Below are positions 1-8,836 of a stretch of 64,000 nucleotides of DNA, piece after piece (positions within the stretch are counted from its first letter, which is position 1; each line of letters starts with the position of its first letter). A program made the position numbers and the translations under genes. Origin of the DNA: Desulfarculaceae bacterium (lineage in GTDB: Bacteria; Desulfobacterota; Desulfarculia; Desulfarculales; Desulfarculaceae); assembly GCA_020444545.1 (NCBI GenBank), contig JAHLKT010000002.1, positions 464,870 to 528,869 on the forward strand, read 5' to 3'. The notes beneath the pieces are model-generated. The model saw only the letters and a program-made list of their open reading frames with translations, did not search any database and was not told where the DNA came from.

Positions 1-1
1 T

Positions 2-775
2 GACGACATTCATCTTAGGTTCGGTGGGCTGAACGCCCTGAGCGGGGTCAGCTTCGAGGTCCAGGAAGGGCACATCCAGGCGATCATCGGGCCCAACGGG
101 GCGGGCAAGACCTGCATCCTCAACTGCATCTGCCGCTTTTATCACCCCCACCGGGGAAGCATCATCTTCAACGGCCAGGACATCTCCAAGGTCGCCACCC
201 ACAAGGTGGCTGCCCTGGGAATCGCCCGCAGTTTCCAGAACATCGAGCTGTTTCGCGGCATGACCGTGCTGGACAACATCAAGCTGGGCCACCACGTGCA
301 CATGCACGCGGGGTTCTTGTCCGGCGGCATCTACCTGGGCCGGGCCAAGAACGAGGAGATGAAGGTGCGCGCCGAGATCGAGGAGCGCATCATCGACCTG
401 CTGGAGATCGAGGCCATACGCAAGCAGGTGGTGGGCACCTTACCCTATGGCCTGCAAAAGCGGGTGGAACTGGCCCGCGCCTTGGCCATGCGGCCCAAGA
501 TTTTGCTCCTGGACGAGCCCATGGCCGGCATGAACCTGGAGGAGACCGAGGACATGGCCCGCTTCATCCTCGACGTGAACGAGGAGTGGGGGGTCACGGT
601 GGTGCTCATCGAGCACGACATGGGCGTGGTGATGGACATCTCGGACAACGTGGTGGTGCTGGACTTCGGCACCAAGATCGCCCAGGGCTCCCCGGAGGAA
701 GTCAGCAAGAATCCCCACGTCATCGAGGCCTACCTTGGGGCCGACGACGCGGCTCATTCCAAGCTGGGTTTGTAG
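2..775 (+). CDS. livG: Branched-chain amino-acid-type ABC transporter ATPase LivG (5' truncated by window)
   Basis: This is the LivG-type ATPase of a HAAT-family importer and energises uptake of a branched-chain amino acid or similar carboxylate. The reading frame is open from base 2, so the true start lies upstream. The Walker A motif GPNGAGKT is encoded near bases 89-112, the Q-loop follows in the segment IARSFQNIELF, and the Walker B motif LLLDEPMAGMN lies near 505-537 with the H-loop IEHDM near 608. The signature region is the LivG-type LPYGLQKRVELARA. It is followed after 21 bases by an acyl-CoA synthetase and then by livH, livM, the binding protein and livF, all in the same direction, so it belongs to one transport unit. 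The substrate cannot be read from the ATPase. Confidence 0.93.
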   Translation, partial: DDIHLRFGGLNALSGVSFEVQEGHIQAIIGPNGAGKTCILNCICRFYHPHRGSIIFNGQDISKVATHKVAALGIARSFQNIELFRGMTVLDNIKLGHHVHMHAGFLSGGIYLGRAKNEEMKVRAEIEERIIDLLEIEAIRKQVVGTLPYGLQKRVELARALAMRPKILLLDEPMAGMNLEETEDMARFILDVNEEWGVTVVLIEHDMGVVMDISDNVVVLDFGTKIAQGSPEEVSKNPHVIEAYLGADDAAHSKLGL

Positions 776-796
776 CATAAGCCTGGAGAAGCGCTA

Positions 797-2815
797 GTGC
801 CCCGGAAGACCTATCTGCAAGCAGAAACCAGCGGCGCGGACATCGGCAACGACACCATGCCGGCCCTGCTCAAGCGCAACGCCGACAAGTACGGCGACGA
901 CAAGGTTGCGCTTCGCGAGAAGGAATACGGCATCTGGCAGTCGTACACCTGGCGGCAGTACCACGAGCACGTGAAGTACTTCGCCCTGGGCCTGGCCGCC
1001 TTGGGCTTCAGCGACGACGACGCCCTGGCCATCATCGGAGACAACCGCCCCGAGTGGGTGTTCGCCGAGCTGGCCGCCCAGAGCCTGAAAGGCCGCCCCC
1101 TGGGCATCTACCAGGACTCCATCCTTAACGAGGTGGCCTACGTCATTGACCACTCGGAGGCCAAATTCGTGGTGGCCGAGGACCAGGAGCAGACCGACAA
1201 GGTCCTGGACATGAAGCACGAGCTGCCCCGGGTCAAGAAGGTGATCTACACCGACCCCAAGGGCATGCGCGACTACGACGACCCGCTGCTCATCTACCTG
1301 CCCGAGGTGGAGCGCATGGGCCGCGAGTTCGAGAAGGAGCACCCCGAGTACTACGAGAAATCGGTGGCGCGCCTGACCCCGGAAGACGTGGCCCTGATCG
1401 CCTACACTTCCGGCACCACCGGCTTCCCCAAGGGTTCGCTGCTCACCCATTCCAACATGCTCAAGATGGCCCTCAATTTGGCCCAGGTGGACCCCAAGTT
1501 CCCCAACGACGAGTTTGTCAGCTTCCTGCCCCTGCCCTGGATCGGGGAGCAGATGATGAGCGTGTCCACCGCCCTGGCCATCGGCTTCACGGTGAACTTC
1601 CCCGAGGAGCCCGAGACCGCCATGGCCGACCTGTACGAGATCGGGCCCAACGTGGTGTTCAGCCCGCCGAGGGTGTGGGAGCAGCAGGCCCGCTCGGTGA
1701 TCGTGCGCCACTTGGACGCATCCTGGCTTAAGCGCTTCGTGTACCGCCTGTGCATGCCCATCGGCTATGAGATGGCGGACTTCCATTTCGACAAGCAGGA
1801 GCCGCCCTGGTACTGGAAGCTCATGTACTCCCTGAGCTACGTGATGCTCTTCCGGGCGCTAAAGGACCGTCTGGGATTTTCCAACATCCGCTCCGCCTCC
1901 ACCGGCGGCGCGGCCCTGGGGCCCGACGTGTTCCGCTTCTTCCACGCTTGCGGGGTGAACCTCAAGCAGATCTACGGCCAGACCGAGATCTCGGGCATCT
2001 CCTGCATCCACCGCGAGGGCAAGGTGGACTTCACCAGCGTGGGCGAGCCCATCCCCGAGACAGCGGTGAAGATCGACGACCCCGACCCCGAGGGGGTGGG
2101 CGAGATCATCTCGCGCTCGCCGGCCCTGTTCGATGGCTACCTGAAGAACGACGAGGCCACGGCCGAGACCATCGTGGATGGCTGGCTGCACTCGGGCGAC
2201 GCGGGCTACGTGACCGACGAAGGCCGCCTGGTGTGCATCGACCGCGTCAAGGACCTGATGCAGCTCACCAGCGGGGCCCGCTTCTCGCCCATGTTCATCG
2301 AGAACAAGCTCAAGTTCTGCCCCTACATCGTGGAGCCCTGCGTCTTGGGCCACGAGCGGGGCTATGTAACAGCCATCATTTGCATCGACTACAAGCACAC
2401 CGGCAAGTGGGCCGAGGGTCACCGCATCGGCTACACCACCTACACCGACCTGGCTTCCAAGTCCGAGATCTACGACCTGATCGAGCGGGAGGTGGTGCGC
2501 GTGAACCGGGAGCTGCCCGAGGCGGCGCGCATTGCTAAGTTCCTGTTGCTCTACAAGGAGTTCGACCCGGACGACGGCGAGCTGACCCGCACCAGGAAGC
2601 TTCGCAGGCGCTTTATCGCCGAGCGCTACGCCAAGGAGATCGAGGCGCTCTACGAAGACATCGACCAGGTGCACGTGGAGAGCGAGATCAAGTACCAGGA
2701 CGGCAAGACCGCAACCATCATCACGGACCTGCACATCCGCAAGATGAAGCCCATGGACCAATATGCCCTGGAGGCCGAGCGCAAGTGGTGGCAGTTCTGG
2801 AAGCCGGTGCACTAG
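797..2815 (+). CDS. AMP-dependent long-chain-type acyl-CoA synthetase
   Basis: A 672-residue ANL-superfamily ligase that should convert a carboxylic acid, ATP and CoA into acyl-CoA, AMP and PPi. The P-loop-like motif YTSGTTGFPKGS lies near residue 205. The motif YGQTEISG and the hinge-proximal GWLHSGDAGYV with DRVKDL follow in canonical order. Length and the insertions around the 330s match the long-chain fatty-acid/AMP-forming group rather than short-chain Acs. The start is GTG at 797, with GGAG upstream and no better ATG before conserved sequence. It sits between livG and livH, so it is probably co-transcribed with the transporter. That placement is known from deltaproteobacteria and suggests the imported compound is an acid activated on entry. 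The exact substrate is unknown. Confidence 0.88.
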   Translation: MPRKTYLQAETSGADIGNDTMPALLKRNADKYGDDKVALREKEYGIWQSYTWRQYHEHVKYFALGLAALGFSDDDALAIIGDNRPEWVFAELAAQSLKGRPLGIYQDSILNEVAYVIDHSEAKFVVAEDQEQTDKVLDMKHELPRVKKVIYTDPKGMRDYDDPLLIYLPEVERMGREFEKEHPEYYEKSVARLTPEDVALIAYTSGTTGFPKGSLLTHSNMLKMALNLAQVDPKFPNDEFVSFLPLPWIGEQMMSVSTALAIGFTVNFPEEPETAMADLYEIGPNVVFSPPRVWEQQARSVIVRHLDASWLKRFVYRLCMPIGYEMADFHFDKQEPPWYWKLMYSLSYVMLFRALKDRLGFSNIRSASTGGAALGPDVFRFFHACGVNLKQIYGQTEISGISCIHREGKVDFTSVGEPIPETAVKIDDPDPEGVGEIISRSPALFDGYLKNDEATAETIVDGWLHSGDAGYVTDEGRLVCIDRVKDLMQLTSGARFSPMFIENKLKFCPYIVEPCVLGHERGYVTAIICIDYKHTGKWAEGHRIGYTTYTDLASKSEIYDLIEREVVRVNRELPEAARIAKFLLLYKEFDPDDGELTRTRKLRRRFIAERYAKEIEALYEDIDQVHVESEIKYQDGKTATIITDLHIRKMKPMDQYALEAERKWWQFWKPVH

Positions 2816-2845
2816 AACCGGGCCCTTTTTAGACGGGAAAGGCGC

Positions 2846-3733
2846 ATGCAGGAATTCCTACAGCTAATCGTGACCGGGTTGGTGATCGGCTCGGCCTACG
2901 CCCTGGTGGCCATGGGCTTCGCGCTCATCTACAAGTCCACCAGCATCATCAACTTCGCCCAAGGCGAGTTCGTGCTGGTGGGCGGGTATGTGTGCTGGTG
3001 GCTCTACACCGGGCTGCACGTGCCCATCGTGTGGGCCTTCATGATCACCATGCTTATCGCGGTGCTCATGGGCATGGTGCTGGAGCGCTTGATGCTCAGG
3101 CCCATGATCGGCGAGCCCATCATCAGCGTGATCATGATCACCATCGCCCTGGCCGCGGTGCTCAAGGCGGCGGTGACCATGCTGTGGGGGACCCAGATCA
3201 AGGTGTTCACCCCGGCCATCTTCAGCCAAAAGGCGGTGTATCTGGGCCCGGTGCTGGTGAGCGAGGTCTACTTATGGACCTTCGGCTTCGCCGCCGTGTT
3301 CCTGGGCGTGTTCGCCGCCTTCTTCAAGTTCACCCGGGTGGGCATCTCCATGCGGGCGGTGGCCAACGACCAGCAGGTGGCCCAGTCCATGGGCATCAGC
3401 GTAAAGCGGGTGTTCGCCATTTCCTGGTCCATCGGCGCCCTGGTCAGCGCGGTGGGCGGCATCCTGGTGGGCAACATCAACGGCATCAACATCACCCTGA
3501 GCGACTTCGGCCTCAAGGTGTTCCCGGCGGTTATTTTGGGCGGCCTGGAGTCCATCGGCGGGGCCATCATCGGCGGGCTCACCATCGGGGTGTTGGAGAA
3601 CATAATGGGCTCGTACCTCGACGCCTATCTGGGCGGCGGGGTCAAGGAGATCGCACCGTTCATCGTGCTGATCATCATCCTTATGATCAAGCCCTACGGT
3701 CTGTTCGGCATCAAGGAGATCGAGCGGGTCTAG
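2846..3733 (+). CDS. livH: Branched-chain amino-acid-type ABC permease LivH
   Basis: A 295-residue inner-membrane permease with about eight hydrophobic segments, typical length for LivH. The N-terminus carries the family motif GLVIGSAYALVAMG followed by INFAQGEF. The cytoplasmic ATPase-contact segment has the LivH-type RAVANDQQVAQSMGI, near residue 172. The C-terminus ends in the characteristic IKPYGLFG. The gene starts at ATG 2846, 30 bases after the acyl-CoA synthetase, and precedes livM by 44 bases. It should pair with LivM as the heterodimeric channel served by the LivG and LivF ATPases encoded on either side. Confidence 0.94.
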   Translation: MQEFLQLIVTGLVIGSAYALVAMGFALIYKSTSIINFAQGEFVLVGGYVCWWLYTGLHVPIVWAFMITMLIAVLMGMVLERLMLRPMIGEPIISVIMITIALAAVLKAAVTMLWGTQIKVFTPAIFSQKAVYLGPVLVSEVYLWTFGFAAVFLGVFAAFFKFTRVGISMRAVANDQQVAQSMGISVKRVFAISWSIGALVSAVGGILVGNINGINITLSDFGLKVFPAVILGGLESIGGAIIGGLTIGVLENIMGSYLDAYLGGGVKEIAPFIVLIIILMIKPYGLFGIKEIERV

Positions 3734-3777
3734 GCCCGCCGCGGCCCGGCCGGGGCCGCCAAACTTGGGAGGCGTAA

Positions 3778-4839
3778 ATGCCCTGCGGTCTATTCTTCGA
3801 GACCTACCAGAAGGACCAAAGCATCTTCCCCACCTGGTGGCTGAGGTGCTGGATGATCGCCTTGGGCGTGTTCCTGCTGGCCTTCCCCTTCTTTGCCCAG
3901 CCGATCAGCGACCTGGTGGGCATCAACGTGCTCAACATGTTCAACCTGATCTTCATCTACGTGGTGGGGGCCCACGGCCTGAACCTGCTCACCGGCTACA
4001 CCGGGCAGATCTCCCTGGGCCACGGCGCTTTCATGGGTGTGGGGGCCTACACCGCGGGCATCCTGGCCAACATGGGACTGCCTTTTTACGTCTGCCTGCC
4101 CCTGGCCGGCCTGGTCGCCGCCGCGGTGGGCATGATCTTCGGCATCCCCTCGCTCAGGCTTCGGGGCCTGTACCTGGCCATCGCCACCCTGGCGGCCCAG
4201 TTCATCCTGGTTTATGCCATGCGCAACTGGGAGCACCTCACCGGCGGTTCGGCCGGCCTCTTGGTGCCCACGGCCAAGATCGGCTCCTTCGAGTTCGACA
4301 GCGACTTCAAGTTTTATTTCCTGGCCCTGGCCTTTGCCATCATGGCCACCATGTACCTCAAGAACCTTTCCCGCACCCGCACCGGCCGGGCCTTCGTGGC
4401 GGTCCGCGACCGCTACCTCTCGGCCGAGGTGATCGGGGTGAACCTGTTCAAGTACCGCATCATGAGCTTCGGCATCAGCTCGTTCATGGTGGGCATCGCC
4501 GGCGGCCTGTGGGCCTACTACATCACCATCATCTCCGACGAGCACTTCACGCTGTGGCTCAGCGTCCAGTACCTGGCCATGTGCATCGTGGGCGGCCTGG
4601 GCCAGGTCCTGGGCTCCATCTTCGGGGTTATCTTCATGGTGGTGCTGCCCGAGCTGCTGCGCATACCCACCGAGCTACTGACCGGGATATTCCCCAACAT
4701 CTCCGACATATTCGCCAGCCTGCGCGAGATGGTTTTCGGGATCGTGGTGATCCTGTTCCTGATATTCGAGCCGGACGGCATGGCGGCGCGGTGGCACACC
4801 ATACGCGCCTATTGGAAGTTATGGCCGTTTTCTTACTAG
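3778..4839 (+). CDS. livM: Branched-chain amino-acid-type ABC permease LivM
   Basis: A 353-residue polytopic membrane protein, the LivM partner of LivH. Family landmarks are GLNLLTGYTGQISLGHGAFMG near residues 69-88, LRLRGLYLAIATLA, and the ATPase-contact region GRAFVAVRDRYLSAEVIGVN. The start at ATG 3778 has GGAGG 6-8 bases upstream. The C-terminal tail after EPDGMAARW is typical of the family. It is followed by a 165-base gap with a strong hairpin before the binding-protein gene, which may allow the binding protein to be expressed at a different level. Confidence 0.94.
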   Translation: MPCGLFFETYQKDQSIFPTWWLRCWMIALGVFLLAFPFFAQPISDLVGINVLNMFNLIFIYVVGAHGLNLLTGYTGQISLGHGAFMGVGAYTAGILANMGLPFYVCLPLAGLVAAAVGMIFGIPSLRLRGLYLAIATLAAQFILVYAMRNWEHLTGGSAGLLVPTAKIGSFEFDSDFKFYFLALAFAIMATMYLKNLSRTRTGRAFVAVRDRYLSAEVIGVNLFKYRIMSFGISSFMVGIAGGLWAYYITIISDEHFTLWLSVQYLAMCIVGGLGQVLGSIFGVIFMVVLPELLRIPTELLTGIFPNISDIFASLREMVFGIVVILFLIFEPDGMAARWHTIRAYWKLWPFSY

Positions 4840-4895
4840 AATGATAGGGAGCCAAGCCCGGCACACCAAGGCCGGGCGAGGGAGGGACCCCAAGG

Positions 4896-4954
4896 GACCA
4901 ATCACGGCGAATGCCTAGCGGCCGCCCCCAAAGAGGGCGGGCCGGTGATTGGTC
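4896..4954 (+). promoter_or_regulatory. Long inverted repeat in the leader of the binding-protein gene
   Basis: A 10-base perfect arm pair (4896-4905 with 4945-4954) encloses a second GC-rich hairpin around 4919-4942. A smaller hairpin lies at 4855-4876. The structure sits between livM and the substrate-binding protein gene. There is no U-run, so it is not a canonical terminator. It could be a processing or mRNA-stability element that raises binding-protein yield relative to the membrane subunits; this role is inference. Confidence 0.5.
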
Positions 4955-5004
4955 GCCAAGAAAACGGTTGGGAGAGTGGTAACTTGGGAAAGGAGAGGAA
5001 TCGG

Positions 5005-6168
5005 ATGAAAAAGGCACTGTTGATCATCGCCTTGATGGCGGCGGCCTGCCTGCTGCTGACCCCGGCGGCAATGGCCAAGGACATCAAGGTGGGCGGCATC
5101 TTCGACCAGACCGGCCCCACCGGCGCGGTGGGCGCGGACTATCAGAAGGGCGCCGTGGCAGCCACCAAGTTCTGGAACGACAAGGGGGGAATCGACGGCA
5201 TCAAGTTGGACCTGATCTCCAACGACTACGCCTACAAGATCCCCGAGGCTCTGAACCTGTACAAGAAGTACAAGGACGTTGACAGGGTTTACGTGATTCA
5301 GGGCTGGGGCACCGGCGACACCAACGCCCTTCGGCCCCTGGTCAACCGCGACAAGATCGTGTTCTTCAGCGCGTCCTATGACGGCAACCTGACCAGCCCC
5401 AAGAAGAACCCCTACAACTTCTTCATCGGCACCAGCTACTCCACGGCCATCCGTTTGGCCATGATCTACGCCAAGGAGAAGGGCGCCAAGAAGGTGGTCT
5501 TCATCTACCCCGACCACCCCTATGGCAAGAACCCCATCCCGGCCGGCAAGGACTACGCCAAGAAGCTGGGCCTGAACATCGGCCCGGACGAGATCGTCAG
5601 CCTGCGGGCCATGGACGCCACCAGCCAGTTGCTGCACATGAAGAAGTTCAACCCGGACTTCGCCTGGATCGGCGGCACCACCCCCTCCACCGCGGTGATC
5701 ATCAAGGACGCGGCCAAGCACGGCCTGACCACCAAGTTCGTGATCAACTGCTGGGGCTTTGACGAGAACCTGCCCCGCCTGGCCGGCAAGGCGGCCGAGG
5801 GCCGCGCCTTCGGTATGCTGCCCGTGGCGCCCTTCGGGGCCGACGTGCCCGGCATGAAGGACGTGGTGGCTTCGGCCGGCGGCAAGAACTACACCCTGCA
5901 CTACGTGAAGTCCTGGGTGTCGGTCATGGTCATGGTCGAGGGCCTCAAGCGCGCCAAGAAGGCCGGCAAGCTCAACGGCCCGGGCCTCAGGGCCGCTCTG
6001 GAGACCTTGAAGGACTTCAACACCGGCGGGCTCTGCGCGCCCATCACCTACACCCCCGAGGATCACCGCCCCAACACCTCCATGGCTATTGGTGGCATCA
6101 AGGACGGCAAGATCTTCCTGGTCAAGGACGTGAACTTCCCGCGCAAGAAGGAGTACATCGGCTGGTAG
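5005..6168 (+). CDS. Periplasmic substrate-binding protein of the Liv-type ABC transporter
   Basis: A 387-residue type-1 periplasmic binding protein (ANF/peripla_BP_6 family) that would capture the transported ligand. The start is ATG 5005, preceded by AAAGGAGAGG. It gives a clean Sec signal peptide with a Lys-Lys n-region, a hydrophobic core and an AMA-K cleavage site near residue 20. The mature protein starts DIKVGGIFDQTGPTG, a standard LivJ/LivK opening, and contains the VIQGWGTGDTNAL segment and the later FVINCWGF. An upstream in-frame start at 4945 is rejected because it falls inside the leader hairpin and would bury the signal peptide. The deltaproteobacterial paralogues of this family often bind aromatic or fatty acids, so an amino-acid ligand should not be assumed. 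Confidence 0.92.
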   Translation: MKKALLIIALMAAACLLLTPAAMAKDIKVGGIFDQTGPTGAVGADYQKGAVAATKFWNDKGGIDGIKLDLISNDYAYKIPEALNLYKKYKDVDRVYVIQGWGTGDTNALRPLVNRDKIVFFSASYDGNLTSPKKNPYNFFIGTSYSTAIRLAMIYAKEKGAKKVVFIYPDHPYGKNPIPAGKDYAKKLGLNIGPDEIVSLRAMDATSQLLHMKKFNPDFAWIGGTTPSTAVIIKDAAKHGLTTKFVINCWGFDENLPRLAGKAAEGRAFGMLPVAPFGADVPGMKDVVASAGGKNYTLHYVKSWVSVMVMVEGLKRAKKAGKLNGPGLRAALETLKDFNTGGLCAPITYTPEDHRPNTSMAIGGIKDGKIFLVKDVNFPRKKEYIGW

Positions 6169-6181
6169 GCCGAGCTCACGG

Positions 6182-6208
6182 CGGGGGCTCCCTCGGGAGC
6201 CCCCGTTT
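6182..6208 (+). terminator. Hairpin terminator after the binding-protein gene
   Basis: An 11-bp perfect GC stem (6182-6192 with 6195-6205) with a two-base loop is followed by TTT. It lies between the binding-protein gene and livF. With such a short U-run it may only attenuate read-through into livF. Confidence 0.6.
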
Positions 6209-6235
6209 CACCTTGAACCGTTCGAGGACCGAATT

Positions 6236-7039
6236 ATGCCGCTGTTGTCGGTGAACAACATCGAGGTCATCTACGATGACGTGATCCTGGTGCTCAAGGG
6301 CCTGTCGCTCACCGTGGAGGAGGGCCAGATCGTGGCCGTGCTGGGGGCCAACGGGGCGGGCAAGACCACCACCCTGAAAGCCATCAGCGGTCTTTTGAAG
6401 ACCGAAGAGGGCGAGGTCACCGACGGGGCCATCGAGTTCGACGGCAAGCAGATAAATCTGCTGGAGCCCGAGGAGATCGTCAAGCGGGGCATCTTCCAGG
6501 TCATGGAAGGACGCCGGGTCTTCGAGGACCTCACGGCCAAGGAGAACCTCATCGCCGCGGCCCACACCCAGAAGTGCTCCCGCGGCGAGCTGGAAAAACG
6601 CATCGAGCAGGTCTATCACTACTTCCCCCGCCTCAAGGAGCGCGAGAGCGGCCTGGCCGGCTACCTGAGCGGCGGGGAGCAGCAGATGCTGGTGATCGGC
6701 CGGGGCATGATGGCCAAGCCCCGTTTGATGATGCTCGACGAGCCTTCCCTGGGGCTTAGCCCCCTGCTGGTGGGCGAGATTTTCGAGATCATCGGCAAGC
6801 TCAACAAGGAGCTGGGCACCACCATCCTGTTGGTTGAGCAGAACGCCCGCATGGCGCTGAACATCGCCGACCACGGCTACATCATGGAAAATGGCAAGAT
6901 CGTCCTGGACGACACCACCGAGAAACTGAAAAGCAACGAGGACGTGAAGCGCTTTTATCTGGGCATGACCGACGTGGGCACCAAGCGCTCTTACCGCGAT
7001 GTGAAGCATTATAAGCGCCGCAAGCGCTGGCTCACTTAG
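6236..7039 (+). CDS. livF: Branched-chain amino-acid-type ABC transporter ATPase LivF
   Basis: A 267-residue ATPase, slightly longer than Escherichia coli LivF because of a basic C-terminal tail (KHYKRRKRW). Walker A is GANGAGKTT near residue 37. The LivF-type Q-loop segment reads GIFQVMEGRRVFEDLT, the signature is YLSGGEQQM, and Walker B is LMMLDEPSLGLSP with the H-loop replaced by the LivF-typical VEQNAR. It completes the LivGHMF transporter and precedes a CoA-ligase gene after a 190-base spacer containing a palindromic repeat. Confidence 0.94.
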   Translation: MPLLSVNNIEVIYDDVILVLKGLSLTVEEGQIVAVLGANGAGKTTTLKAISGLLKTEEGEVTDGAIEFDGKQINLLEPEEIVKRGIFQVMEGRRVFEDLTAKENLIAAAHTQKCSRGELEKRIEQVYHYFPRLKERESGLAGYLSGGEQQMLVIGRGMMAKPRLMMLDEPSLGLSPLLVGEIFEIIGKLNKELGTTILLVEQNARMALNIADHGYIMENGKIVLDDTTEKLKSNEDVKRFYLGMTDVGTKRSYRDVKHYKRRKRWLT

Positions 7040-7056
7040 TCCGGCCCACCCACCCA

Positions 7057-7146
7057 CCGGCAGACTGTGTTGCCGGCTTCGCTGCAGCCTCGACGTAGCT
7101 AAGGCTACGCCTCCGGCTGTCGGTCGCCGGACGCCTTGTCTGCCGG
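7057..7146. repeat. Nested palindromic intergenic element
   Basis: Outer arms CCGGCAGAC (7057-7065) and GTCTGCCGG (7138-7146) enclose an inner hairpin CGTAGC-TAAG-GCTACG near 7091-7106 and further CCGGC-rich pairs. The architecture resembles REP/BIME-like intergenic palindromes that are dispersed in many high-GC genomes. No second copy is visible in this window. It separates livF from the PaaK-like ligase gene and could act in mRNA stability or termination. Confidence 0.6.
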
Positions 7147-7232
7147 CGGCTGGATGAGCCGGAAAAAAATTTGAGAGAGAGTGTCTGGCGTTTGCCAAGG
7201 GCCGCCAGGCTTCGGAAATAGGGAGGGGAGCA

Positions 7233-8516
7233 ATGCCGGACAAGGATCGCACCAGCGGGTATCTGCGGCCCGAGCTGGAGACCATGGACCCCCAGGCCCG
7301 CCAGGAGTACCTGGACGGCCGGGTGGCCGATATCGTGGCCCACGCCTATGCCAACGCCCCGGGGTTCAAGAAGGTCATGGACTCGGTGGGCGCCCAGCCG
7401 GGCGACATCACCTCGGTGGCCGACCTGCCCAAGCTGCCGGTGAACAAGAAGTCCGAGCTGGTCTCCGCCCAGCAGGCGGACCTGCCCTTCGGCGGCCTGA
7501 TGGGCTCGTCCATGGACAACGTCAGGCGCATCTACATCTCGCCCGGACCTATCTACGAACCGGCGGACAAGACCTATAGCGACGACCGCTGGGCCCAGGC
7601 TTTGTATGCCGGCGGCTTCCGCTCGGGTGACATCGCCCAAGTGACCTTCAACTTCAACATGGTGCCTTTCGCTTTCAACCTGGACGAGTCGCTCAACTCC
7701 CTGGGCTGCGTCAGCGTGCCCACCGGCGTGGGCAACACCGAGCTTCAGGTGCAGATAATGAAGGACCTCCAGGTGCAGGGCTACCTGGGCACCCCCAGCT
7801 TCCTGGCCGCCATCGCCGACAAGGCCGAGGCCATGGGCCTGGACCCCCTGAAGGACCTGAACCTGCAAGTGGCCTTCGTGGCCGCCGAGGCGCTGCCCAG
7901 CAGCCTGCGCGCCGAGCTGGAGGAGCGCCTGGGCATGACCGTGCGCCAGTGCTACGGCACCGCCGAGCTGAACTGCCTGAGCCTGGAGTGCTACCACATG
8001 GGCGGCATGCACCTGGCCCAGGACTGCGTGGTGGAGGTGGTGGACCCGGAGACCGGCCAGCCGGTGGAAGAGGGTGAGATCGGCGAGGTGGTGGCCACCA
8101 TCTTCAACAAGACCTATCCTCTGATCCGCCTGGGCACCGGCGACCTGACCTCCCTGACCTATGACACCTGCGCCTGCGGCCGCACCTCGCCCAAGATGGT
8201 GGGATGGCTGGGCCGGGTGGACCAGGTGACCAAGGTGCGCGGCATGTTCGTGCGCCCGGAGAACGTGCAGCAGGTGGCGGCCAAGTTCCCCCAGGTGGAG
8301 GCCTTCCAACTGGTGGTGACCCGCGAATCCAACCAGGACGTGATGACTCTGGTGTGCGAGCTGACCGAGGCAGGCGTGGACCGCGAGGAGCTTCGGGGCG
8401 ACATCGAGCGGGAGCTCAAGGAGATCCTCCGCGTAAAGGGCCAGGTCAACTTCCAGCAGAAGGGCCAATTGCCCGAGGGGTGCAAGGTTATCGACGACCA
8501 AAGGAAATGGGATTAG
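7233..8516 (+). CDS. PaaK-like phenylacetate-CoA ligase family protein
   Basis: A 427-residue adenylate-forming ligase of the phenylacetate-CoA ligase group, which is usually about 430 residues. Visible marks are the N-terminal LETMDPQARQEYL with a LPKLPVNKKSEL segment, the adenylation motif CYGTAELNCL near residue 237, LIRLGTGDLTSLT, and a C-terminal ACT-like domain from about residue 335. The usual PaaK Ser/Gly-rich P-loop is altered (MGSSMDNVRRIYISPGPIYEP), so catalytic competence or substrate range may differ from phenylacetate. ATG 7233 has GGAGGGGAG upstream. It is the last gene of the transporter cluster and is followed by a terminator. Confidence 0.8.
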   Translation: MPDKDRTSGYLRPELETMDPQARQEYLDGRVADIVAHAYANAPGFKKVMDSVGAQPGDITSVADLPKLPVNKKSELVSAQQADLPFGGLMGSSMDNVRRIYISPGPIYEPADKTYSDDRWAQALYAGGFRSGDIAQVTFNFNMVPFAFNLDESLNSLGCVSVPTGVGNTELQVQIMKDLQVQGYLGTPSFLAAIADKAEAMGLDPLKDLNLQVAFVAAEALPSSLRAELEERLGMTVRQCYGTAELNCLSLECYHMGGMHLAQDCVVEVVDPETGQPVEEGEIGEVVATIFNKTYPLIRLGTGDLTSLTYDTCACGRTSPKMVGWLGRVDQVTKVRGMFVRPENVQQVAAKFPQVEAFQLVVTRESNQDVMTLVCELTEAGVDREELRGDIERELKEILRVKGQVNFQQKGQLPEGCKVIDDQRKWD

Positions 8517-8836
8517 CTGGGCGGCTGCGCCGCACTCGCTGGCATTAAAAAAATTGAAAAGGCCGGGGCAGGGCGCCTCGGCCTTTTTTGTTTAGTTGGG
8601 AAATTAAAAGATTTGTTTTGAAAGATGCGGCCGTCTGGCCTTGTATTCGTGGGGCCGTTCAGTGTGCGCCGGTCCCCAAGCCCAATGGAATGCGGGCTGC
8701 GGCTACGTCACGATAGAGCCAGTGGGCATGGAGGCCAAATTAGGCCCTTAGCCAACGAGGGCGGCGCGCAGCTTTTTCACTTTTTCTTTACCCGCCTCTT
8801 ATTCCTCCACTGATATTTCTTGTGACCTAATGGTCC
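8517..8836. other. Gene-free stretch between convergent units
   Basis: Apart from the terminator at 8559-8590 no convincing gene is seen. A 62-codon frame at 8625-8813 lacks a ribosome binding site and recognisable protein character. The composition becomes more AT-rich toward 8800. Confidence 0.6.
8559..8590 (+). terminator. Rho-independent terminator of the transporter/ligase cluster
   Basis: An 11-bp stem with one mismatch (8559-8569 with 8575-8585) is followed by TTTTTTG. It lies 43 bases after the PaaK-like gene and ends the plus-strand unit. Confidence 0.85.

Noticed and set aside
794-1786. Long minus-strand open frame opposite the acyl-CoA synthetase
   Set aside because: It is a shadow of a high-GC gene: histidine/glycine/valine-rich, no motif, no ribosome binding site. 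The same applies to long antisense frames at 7032-8501, 20685-22802 and 46717-48006.
8625-8813. 62-codon frame after the PaaK-like gene
   Set aside because: No ribosome binding site, proline/arginine-rich random composition, located just after a terminator.
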